Source of the DNA: Streptomyces sp. NBC_00576
GTDB taxonomy: Bacteria; Actinomycetota; Actinomycetes; Streptomycetales; Streptomycetaceae
DNA length: 64,000 nucleotides
Direction: 5' to 3'
NCBI RefSeq assembly: GCF_036345175.1
Contig: NZ_CP107780.1
Span: 2,480,001-2,544,000, forward strand
Shown here: positions 58,096 through 64,000 of the stretch, piece after piece
How positions within the stretch are numbered: the stretch's first letter is position 1
Layout of the letters: each line of letters starts with the position of its first letter
Notes under the pieces: model-generated
Seen by the model: the letters and a program-made list of their open reading frames with translations, nothing else
Told to the model about the DNA's origin: nothing
The model's database searches: none
Position numbers and translations under genes: made by a program

Positions 58096-58170
58096 CGAAG
58101 ACTCCTTGTGGGAGAGGGGGGTTGGGGTGAGGGGTGAGCGAGTGAGGGAAGGGGTGGGGACGGGGGAAGC

Positions 58171-58788
58171 TCAGGCGGTACGAAGGGTCGCGAGCCGCTG
58201 GTCGACCTCGTCGGCGGTGGCGCGCCCCCGGGCCAGCACGGTGACTCGGTCGCCGCCCACGGCGAGGAGGGTGGGGAAGCCGGTGACGCCCAGCGAGGCG
58301 GCCCGGTGGAAGTCGGCCCCGGCCGCGACCCGCACTCCGGGCCCGTCGAAGGCGGCCAGCACGGCATCGGCGTCGAGTCCGGCCGCCTCGGCGACCTTCC
58401 GGTAGGTCGCCGCGTCGGAGAGGCTGAGCCCGTCGACGTAGAAGGCATGCTGCAGTGCGACGGCCAGTTCCGCCGCGCGGGAGGGCGCGGCCTGGCGCAG
58501 GGCGGCGACGCCACGGGCGGCGGCCTCGGAGTCCATCACGAACGAACCGTCCGCGATCAGCTCCTCGTACGCCTCACCGAACTCGGCCCCCGTCAGCTCG
58601 GTGATCTGGGCATTCGCGCCCTGGACATACCCGAACTCCCGGACCGGCACCCGGCGCGACCCGGTGAACAGGCCACCGGAGACCACGTCCACAGGGAGGT
58701 CCGGATGGCGGGAGGCGACCTCGGCCAGCGTTCCGGAGAAGCCGTGCGACCAGCCGCAGTAGGCGTCGAAGACGTAGACGAGCTTCAT
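58171..58788 (-). CDS. DsbA-family (FrnE/HCCA isomerase-like) protein
   Basis: This 205-residue thioredoxin-fold protein has the helical insertion of the DsbA/FrnE group. The active-site segment is DAYCGWSHGF, with Cys-Gly-Trp-Ser in place of CxxC, so a single Cys remains. The conserved cis-Pro region is GVTGFPTLLAVGG. Such proteins act as disulfide isomerases or glutathione/mycothiol-dependent isomerases, in the cytoplasm here because no signal is present. The ATG at 58788 follows GAGGTCC-like sequence. It is first in the operon, and a small palindrome upstream (58852-58863) with the neighbouring MarR gene suggests repression. Confidence 0.82.
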   Translation of the reverse strand: MKLVYVFDAYCGWSHGFSGTLAEVASRHPDLPVDVVSGGLFTGSRRVPVREFGYVQGANAQITELTGAEFGEAYEELIADGSFVMDSEAAARGVAALRQAAPSRAAELAVALQHAFYVDGLSLSDAATYRKVAEAAGLDADAVLAAFDGPGVRVAAGADFHRAASLGVTGFPTLLAVGGDRVTVLARGRATADEVDQRLATLRTA

Positions 58789-58851
58789 GGAGGACCTCGG
58801 CAGTGGTGTGGCGTCCGCCGGATGCGAGCGCTTCGCCTGAGAAAACAGTAA

Positions 58852-58863
58852 CTGACGAGTCAG
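58852..58863. promoter_or_regulatory. CTGAC-GA-GTCAG palindrome, operator candidate
   Basis: A perfect 5-bp inverted repeat with a 2-base spacer lies 64 bases upstream of the DsbA-like start, in an A/T-rich patch that also fits a promoter. The MarR regulator encoded next (58945-59475) is the likely ligand. Confidence 0.5.
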
Positions 58864-58944
58864 ATATTTCCCCGCACCGACCTCGCGCATGTGACGCCCG
58901 ACACACCCGCGCCCGCGATGGCGATCTGGATCCGGATCCCGAAG

Positions 58945-59475
58945 TCAGGGCAGGCGGGGCAGCTCGTCCCGCGCGGAGTGGCTGAGGATGCGCAGGTCTT
59001 CGGCGAACCGTTCCCAGTCCTCGGGCGGCAGTGGCGCAACGAAGTAGCGGCGTATGTTCTCCACGTGCAGGCGGGACGCCCGCACAGCGGTCTCCTCCCC
59101 CAGCCGGGTCAGACGCACCAGCCGGCCGCGCCGGTCGTCCGGGTCCTCGGCGCGCTCGACCAGACCGGCCGCCGCCATCCGGTCCACCAGACGCGTCGCA
59201 CCGCCCGTGGTCAGCACCTGCTCCTGGGCGACGGCCCGCATGGACAGCCCGGGCTCGCCCGCCCGCCCCAGGATGAGCAGCACCTCGAACATGAGGTGAC
59301 TGATGCCGCACTCCTGCTCCAGCGACCGGCCCAGGATGTATTCGAGCCGGTTCGCCGCGCCCTGCAACCGCCCGAACGCCAGCACCAAGGCGTTGTTCGC
59401 GGCCTCCTGCGGCGACGAGATCTCCACCCGCCCAGCCACCTGACCACCCCCACTCTCGTCCTCTGCAGCTCCCAT
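58945..59475 (-). CDS. MarR-family transcriptional regulator 1
   Basis: This 176-residue protein has the MarR winged helix: a dimerisation helix with LQGAANRLEYILGRSLEQE, the recognition helix segment LSMRAVAQEQVLTTGGATRLVDRM, and the wing with DPDDRRGRLVRLT. It lies upstream of the DsbA-like operon in the same direction, with a 156-base gap containing a palindrome, and probably represses that operon in response to an electrophile or aromatic ligand. The ATG at 59475 gives an N-terminal extension of about 20 variable residues. Confidence 0.9.
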   Translation of the reverse strand: MGAAEDESGGGQVAGRVEISSPQEAANNALVLAFGRLQGAANRLEYILGRSLEQECGISHLMFEVLLILGRAGEPGLSMRAVAQEQVLTTGGATRLVDRMAAAGLVERAEDPDDRRGRLVRLTRLGEETAVRASRLHVENIRRYFVAPLPPEDWERFAEDLRILSHSARDELPRLP

Positions 59476-59631
59476 CCATTGATCATGCCGTGTCTCGGGC
59501 CGGAGGACGCACCATCCCCCGGAACGACAGGGGCGGATTTAGCAGAGTGCAAAATTTACCCTGAGCAATGATTGAATCCCTCCTCGCTCCCGTACCTCCT
59601 GGCGTACGAGCCGCTCACACCAGGAGGCCCC

Positions 59632-60390
59632 ATGCCCGTCTCGGCCAAGAAGGCCGGAAACCTGTTCGTGTTCGGCGCGCTGGGGCTGACCCTCGCCGCG
59701 CTGGCCTACCCCGCCATGCTCGGGGTGCAGAACACGACGAGTTCACCGGACCGCGTCGTCGCCAACACCCGCTACGGCCCGCTGACCGAGGCCGACCGGG
59801 ACTTCGTGGTGAAGGTGCGCGCGGCGGGGCTGTGGGAGTACCCGTTGGGCGAGATGGCGATGCAGCGGGGCACGACCCCAGAGATGAGGGAAGCCGGCAA
59901 ACACCTGATCGTCGGTCACGCCGGACTCGACGACATGTGCCGCAAGATCGCCCCCGAACTCGGGGTGGTGCTGCCCAACCAGGCCTCGCCGCAACAGCAG
60001 CAGTTCGTGGCCACGGCGGACGCGGCCACCGGCAGGCAGTTCGACTCCACCGCGGTCACCATCATGCGGGTGACCCATGGCCAGATCTTCCCGACCATCG
60101 CCAAGATCCGCGCCACCACCCAGAACGTCATGATCCGCGCCTTGGCCGACCTGGCCAACGACACCGTCCTCGACCACATCACCGTGCTGGAGAACACCGG
60201 CCTCGTCAACATCGACCAGGTGAACTTCCAGCAGAGCACGCCACCGAAACTGCCCAAGGACGACACGACCCCGCCGCCGCCCCTGCAGGGTGCACCGATC
60301 GTCGCGCTCACCCCGCGCCCGGACCTGAACATCAACACGGCCGCCCCGGCCCCCACGGGCCCGTCCAGTCCATCGCCGTCAGCGGGCTGA
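59632..60390 (+). CDS. DUF4142-domain exported protein
   Basis: This 252-residue protein starts with a basic N-terminus and one hydrophobic helix (residues 11-32), then a DUF4142 four-helix domain (about 45-190) with LTEADRDFVVKVRAAGLWE, MAMQRGTTPEMREAGKHLIVGH and HITVLENTGL, and a Pro/Thr-rich tail. DUF4142 proteins resemble ferritin-like bundles in the cell envelope; function is unknown. The ATG at 59632 follows CAGGAGG at seven bases; an earlier ATG at 59572 lacks one. It is followed by a pentanucleotide repeat region and a convergent MarR gene. Confidence 0.82.
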   Translation: MPVSAKKAGNLFVFGALGLTLAALAYPAMLGVQNTTSSPDRVVANTRYGPLTEADRDFVVKVRAAGLWEYPLGEMAMQRGTTPEMREAGKHLIVGHAGLDDMCRKIAPELGVVLPNQASPQQQQFVATADAATGRQFDSTAVTIMRVTHGQIFPTIAKIRATTQNVMIRALADLANDTVLDHITVLENTGLVNIDQVNFQQSTPPKLPKDDTTPPPPLQGAPIVALTPRPDLNINTAAPAPTGPSSPSPSAG

Positions 60391-60392
60391 CA

Positions 60393-60560
60393 GCCCTCGG
60401 ATCGGATCAGATCTGATCAACTCGGATCAGATCAGCTCGGGGCGGCTCGGCTCGGCTCAGATCGGCTCGGCTCGGCTCGGGTCGGGTCGGGTCGGGTCGG
60501 CTCGGGTCGGCTCGGGTCGGGTCGGGTCCCTTCGGGGCGGCTCGGATCTCGTCCGCCGTG
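60393..60560. repeat. Pentanucleotide (CTCGG/GTCGG) low-complexity repeat
   Basis: About 170 bases between the convergent DUF4142 and MarR genes consist largely of 5-bp units CTCGG and GTCGG, preceded by GATCAGATC-type units. The pattern is strand-asymmetric and slippage-prone. It contains no gene. Confidence 0.9.
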
Positions 60561-60567
60561 AACGGCG

Positions 60568-61092
60568 TCACACGATCACGGTGTCCGTCCAGCCGAGTGG
60601 GTGCGGCTCCATGTCGCCCGCCACCGGGGCCAGGGGCTCGCCGCCCGCCTCGCTGAAGGCGTTGAGCGCCTCGACGAGCGCTGCCCGCTGCGCCGGGGCG
60701 AGGCGGGACACGATCCCGCAGACCTCGGCCCGCCGCCGGGCCATGACGTCCTCGACCGTTCGGCGGCCCTCCTCGGTGAGGCCCAGCTGCGTCTCACGGC
60801 GGTTGTCCGGATTGAGGTGCCGTTCGGCGAGACCTGCCGCGATCAGCCGGTCGACCATGCGCATCGCGGTGGACGGGGCCACCTGGAGCAGGTCGGCGAG
60901 CGTGACCAGCTTGGTGTCGCCGCGAGTGGACAGGACGACCAGCATCCGGAACTGCGGGAGCGTCACGCGTTCCTCGACCTCGGCGAGGGAGCGGGCCGAG
61001 ACCGCCACCAGCAGCCGCGACGCGGTCAGCACCGCACGGGCCACCGCGTCAACATCGTCCATGTCCCCCGCAGGGGTCTCGCGCTCCGCCAT
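60568..61092 (-). CDS. MarR-family transcriptional regulator 2
   Basis: This 174-residue protein has a MarR fold: dimer helix AVARAVLTASRLLVAVSARSL, recognition segment VTLADLLQVAPSTAMRMVDRLIAAG, and a wing with NPDNRRETQLGLTEEG. It diverges from the LanC-like gene at 61242 across a 149-base gap and may regulate it or itself. The ATG at 61092 was accepted as the first reasonable start. Confidence 0.88.
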   Translation of the reverse strand: MAERETPAGDMDDVDAVARAVLTASRLLVAVSARSLAEVEERVTLPQFRMLVVLSTRGDTKLVTLADLLQVAPSTAMRMVDRLIAAGLAERHLNPDNRRETQLGLTEEGRRTVEDVMARRRAEVCGIVSRLAPAQRAALVEALNAFSEAGGEPLAPVAGDMEPHPLGWTDTVIV

Positions 61093-61241
61093 GGGTCCTT
61101 TCTACCGTGCCGAAGCAGCCGCTCCCGCACCCGATGGGAACAGATTTTCCCGACCCATGACCGCGGCGGCGGAGGAGGAGCACCCCGGCACCGCAGGTGG
61201 GCGCCCTACCGGCGGCGGCAGTGCGCTTGTAGCGTGACCGG

Positions 61242-62630
61242 GTGCCGGAGAAGAACGAATCAAGCGAAACAAGCGACTCGATCAATTCACGCGGTTCGTA
61301 CGACAGGTACCGGGAACTCGGCGAGGCCGCCTGGTCGTGGGTGCTGGACCAGGTCCGCGAGGACGACGGCCCGTGGCTGCCGGAGACGGTGCCCGAGGAC
61401 GCGGCACAGGACGGTCCGGGCATCGCACCCGCGAAGGACCGCGACAGTCTGTACTCCGGCATCGCGGGCCTGGCCCCCGTGCTGGCCGAGATCGCCCGGT
61501 ACCGCGAACCGACCGACCGGGAGCGGTCGTTGGCGGCCGGCATCGTGACCAGACTGTCGGCGGCGGCGAAGAACCGGACGGAACCCTCGCTGTACGACGG
61601 TCTGGCCGGTGACGTGACGGCGCTGAGGCTGCTCGAACCAGGCACGGAGTCGGTCGCGCTGCGACGGCTGGCCGAGCTGGCGACGCCCGACGGCTGGAAG
61701 ACCACCGTCGGGTTCGAGGCCGGTTCCGACGCGCCCCTCAACGACATCATCATGGGCACCGCGGGCGTGGTGCTGACCGCTGTCTGGGCGGGCGGCGAGT
61801 TCGCGGAGCCGATCGCCACGACGGGCTGCGAGGCGCTGCTGCGGGTGGCGGACCGGACGGCGGCGGGCCTGGACTGGGGCATCGGGGCGACCACGGAGTG
61901 GCGGGCGCCGAACTACTCCCACGGCACCGCCGGAGTGGCCTCCGCACTGGCCGTGGCCGGGGCGGCGCTCGGCAGGGAGGACTTTGTCGAGGCCGCGGTC
62001 CAGGGGGCCAGGCACGTCCTGTCGGTGGGCTCGTTGGACGACGGCGGTTTCGTCGTTCCGCACACGATCCCGCCGTCGAAGCGGGAGGTGGAGCCGGTGA
62101 CGTACACGTGGTGCCACGGTCCGGCGGGCACCTCGCACCTGTTCTCGGCCCTGGCGCACGCGGGCGTGACGGGCCTCGGCGTCGGCGAGCTGCGGCAGCG
62201 CTGTCTGACGTCGATCCTCGCCTCGGGCCTCCCGCAGCGCCTGCGCCCCGGGTTCTGGGACAACGACGGCCGCTGCTGCGGCACGGCGGGCGTGGGCGAC
62301 GTACTCCTCGACGCGGCACAGGACTGCGGGGACCCGGAGACCGCTGAGACGCTTGTGCGGGCGGCCCGCGGGATGGGCGACGCGTTGGTCGAGCGGGCGA
62401 TCAGGGACGAGGAGGGCGCCCGCTGGCGCTTCCTCGAACACCGTCAGGAGTCGCCGCTGCTGCCCCCGGGGACCGCGTGGATGCAGGGCGCGGCGGGCAT
62501 CGCGGCGTATCTCTTCCGGCTCACCCGGTTCCTCGGGACCGGGCCGGAGGCGGCGGTGGTGGACCGGCCCGACCAGTGGTGGGCGGTGCCGGAGCGGCTG
62601 CGTACGACGGGCGGTACGGCCGTCTCCTGA
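61242..62630 (+). CDS. Stand-alone LanC-like cyclase-fold protein
   Basis: This 462-residue protein has the alpha/alpha-barrel repeats of the LanC family (SLYSGIAGLAPVL, SLYDGLAGDVTAL, NYSHGTAGVASAL, CHGPAGTSHLF, CCGTAGVGDVL, WMQGAAGIAAYL). The zinc ligands are Cys291 (TWCHG) and Cys345-Cys346 followed by Gly (RCCGTAG), or Cys345 in a CCG motif where most LanC proteins have Cys-His-Gly. A CCG motif is known from some promiscuous lanthipeptide synthetases. No dehydratase, protease or precursor peptide is near, so it may be a LanC-like glutathione or mycothiol adduct enzyme instead of a lanthipeptide cyclase. The GTG at 61242 lacks a good ribosome binding site and may be leaderless. Confidence 0.88.
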   Translation: MPEKNESSETSDSINSRGSYDRYRELGEAAWSWVLDQVREDDGPWLPETVPEDAAQDGPGIAPAKDRDSLYSGIAGLAPVLAEIARYREPTDRERSLAAGIVTRLSAAAKNRTEPSLYDGLAGDVTALRLLEPGTESVALRRLAELATPDGWKTTVGFEAGSDAPLNDIIMGTAGVVLTAVWAGGEFAEPIATTGCEALLRVADRTAAGLDWGIGATTEWRAPNYSHGTAGVASALAVAGAALGREDFVEAAVQGARHVLSVGSLDDGGFVVPHTIPPSKREVEPVTYTWCHGPAGTSHLFSALAHAGVTGLGVGELRQRCLTSILASGLPQRLRPGFWDNDGRCCGTAGVGDVLLDAAQDCGDPETAETLVRAARGMGDALVERAIRDEEGARWRFLEHRQESPLLPPGTAWMQGAAGIAAYLFRLTRFLGTGPEAAVVDRPDQWWAVPERLRTTGGTAVS

Positions 62631-62714
62631 GCGCGCTCGGACCGCTCAGGTCAGCGCCTGTTCCGCCCGGATCGCCCCCCGCAGGTGCGGTGAGGCGGAG
62701 GGGGCTCAGCGGGC

Positions 62715-63386
62715 TCAGTGGGCCCAATCGCCCCGGACGTGCCCCAGGTGCCGGGTCATCACGGTCCGTACGCGCTCCGCGTCCCGGGCGAGGAGTGCGT
62801 CGAGGATCTCCAGGTGCTCCTCGGCGGTCGACTTCAGCAGGCCGCGCTCGGCCAGTGCGGTCAGCCCGTACAGCCGGGACCGTTTGCGCAGGTCGCCGAC
62901 GACCTCGACCAGATGCTGGTTGCCGGCCAGGGCGAGCAGACCGAGGTGGAAGCGGCGGTCGGCGTCGACGTGGGCGATGAGATCGCCGCTGTCCGCCGCA
63001 GCGATGCTTTCCTCCGCGTACGTGCGCAACGCCTCCAGCGCGGCCGGGTCGGCGGTCGCGGCGAGGCCGACGGTGGTCGGGATCTCGATCAGCGACCGGA
63101 TGTGGGTGTACTCGTCGAGCTGCCGCTCGGAGACCGTGGTGACCCGGAAGCCCTTGTTGGGTACGGGATCGACCATGCCCTCCTTCACCAGGTCGAGCAT
63201 GGCCTCGCGCACCGGGGTCGCCGAGACGCCGAAGCGGGCGGCGAGCGAGGGCGCCGAGTAGACCTCGCCGGGCCGCAGTTCACCGGCGACGAGCGCGGCC
63301 CGCAGCGCGTCGGCGACGCTCGCCCGGTAACTGGGCCGCGACCCACCGATGCTGGGCAGAACGGGGCCGGTGCGCTGAGCGGCCAT
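62715..63386 (-). CDS. GntR-family (FCD) transcriptional regulator
   Basis: This 223-residue protein has an N-terminal GntR winged helix (ADALRAALVAGELRPG, then SLAARFGVSATPVREAMLDL, and a PNKGFRVT wing). The C-terminal FCD domain has the metal/ligand residues in HVDADRRFHLGLL and EEHLEILDALLARD. It lies 52 bases downstream of the start-proximal side of the racemase gene in the same direction and probably represses hydroxyproline or proline catabolism genes in response to the amino acid. Confidence 0.9.
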   Translation of the reverse strand: MAAQRTGPVLPSIGGSRPSYRASVADALRAALVAGELRPGEVYSAPSLAARFGVSATPVREAMLDLVKEGMVDPVPNKGFRVTTVSERQLDEYTHIRSLIEIPTTVGLAATADPAALEALRTYAEESIAAADSGDLIAHVDADRRFHLGLLALAGNQHLVEVVGDLRKRSRLYGLTALAERGLLKSTAEEHLEILDALLARDAERVRTVMTRHLGHVRGDWAH

Positions 63387-63438
63387 GGGTTTTCTCCTGG
63401 TGGACTGGTGGATCTGGTGGATCTCGGGTCGGGCGGTG

Positions 63439-64000
63439 TCAGAGTACGAAGCCGGCCGGGAACGGGTCGTCCGGGTCCAGCAGGTACTGGGCGGTGCCCG
63501 TGATCCAGGCGCGGCCGGTGATCGTGGGCACCACGGCAGGGCGTCCGGCGACCTCCGTGCTCTCGACGAGCCGCCCGGTGAAGGACGTACCGATGAAGGA
63601 CTCGTTCAAGAAGTCCTGGTGCAGCGGAAGTTCACCGCGGGCGTGGAGCTGGGCCATACGGGCGGAGGTGCCCGTGCCGCAGGGCGAGCGGTCGAACCAG
63701 CCGGGGTGGATGGCCATCGCGTGCCGGGAGCGGGTCGCATTCGAGCCGGGGGCCGCCAGATAGACGTGGTGGACGCCGCTGATGGTCGGGTTCTCCGGGT
63801 GTACGGGTGGGCCGTCGGCGTTGATCGCGTCCATCAGGGCGAGCCCGGCGGCGAGGATGTCGTCCTTACGCTCGCGCTCGAAGGGAAGGCCGAACTGCTC
63901 CAGGGGCAGGATGGCGTAGAAGTTGCCGCCGAAGGCGAGGTCGTACGTCACCGTGCGGCCGTCGGCGAGGGTCGCCTTGCGGTCCAACTCCACCGCGAAC
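63439..64000 (-). CDS. Proline racemase / 4-hydroxyproline epimerase, cut by window edge
   Basis: The frame stays open to the window end, so only the C-terminal 186 or so residues are present. The catalytic motif with the second Cys is clear (RSPCGTGTSARM), preceded by FGGNFYAILP and followed by NESFIGTSFTGRLVE, the signature of the proline racemase family. These cytoplasmic enzymes invert the alpha carbon of proline or trans-4-hydroxyproline by a two-Cys mechanism. The GntR regulator next to it favours a catabolic 4-hydroxyproline epimerase over proline racemase, but specificity cannot be told from this part. Confidence 0.9.
   Translation of the reverse strand, partial: FAVELDRKATLADGRTVTYDLAFGGNFYAILPLEQFGLPFERERKDDILAAGLALMDAINADGPPVHPENPTISGVHHVYLAAPGSNATRSRHAMAIHPGWFDRSPCGTGTSARMAQLHARGELPLHQDFLNESFIGTSFTGRLVESTEVAGRPAVVPTITGRAWITGTAQYLLDPDDPFPAGFVL

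Noticed and set aside
61242..62630. Lanthipeptide biosynthetic cluster
   Set aside because: Only a LanC-like gene is present; no precursor peptide, dehydratase, protease or dedicated transporter was found nearby.

Overview
The window is high-GC actinobacterial DNA, almost certainly from a Streptomyces. Coding strands are strongly G/C-biased at third codon positions, three SARP-type regulators are present, two of them carry rare TTA (Leu) codons, and several genes belong to actinobacterial families.

Layout. 1-4500: the 3' end of a lipoprotein gene, then an integration module (excisionase, tyrosine integrase, and a decayed second integrase) and an SCO6745-type gene with a palindromic operator upstream. 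4873-9837: an FtsX-type ABC transporter with a small coupled membrane peptide, divergent from a sensor kinase/response regulator pair. 9968-10893: two small genes. 11006-55971: a type I polyketide alkaloid cluster. 56149-61092: unassigned and housekeeping-like genes (an NTF2/MBL/DsbA-like operon, two MarR regulators, a DUF4142 protein). 61242-64000: a stand-alone LanC-like protein, a GntR regulator and the C-terminal part of a proline racemase/hydroxyproline epimerase.

The alkaloid cluster. Three leftward PKS genes read as an assembly line: loading KSQ-AT-ACP, then KS-AT-DH-KR-ACP twice (PKS1), KS-AT-ACP (PKS2), and KS-AT-DH-KR-ACP-thioester reductase (PKS3). Every AT has the malonyl-type HAFH signature, so the predicted chain is a C10 pentaketide with a 6,8-diene, a C5 ketone and a C1 aldehyde. 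A class III aminotransferase (44104) would convert the aldehyde to an amine, which closes onto the C5 ketone to give a 2-pentadienyl piperideine. This is the skeleton type behind streptazolin, streptazone and argimycin P alkaloids. Tailoring genes are an imine reductase, a flavin-dependent group D monooxygenase with a flavin reductase, two paralogous flavin amine oxidases with Tat signals, two paralogous SnoaL-like proteins, a mycothiol-dependent isomerase-like protein, a type II thioesterase and an FMN reductase. Three SARPs flank them, and three promoter regions carry direct repeats with about 11-bp phasing.

Main oddities. PKS2 is split by a one-base deletion in a C-run inside a 420-bp block otherwise identical to PKS3. 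PKS1 has five tandem 114-bp copies of its own KS-AT linker. The PKS3 DH has Glu in place of the catalytic Asp. A frameshifted remnant of the monooxygenase lies in the plus-strand tailoring group. The SARP at 45920 has a degenerate Walker A. The LanC has a Cys-Cys-Gly zinc motif. Family assignments come from motif recognition in the translations; no database search was run.
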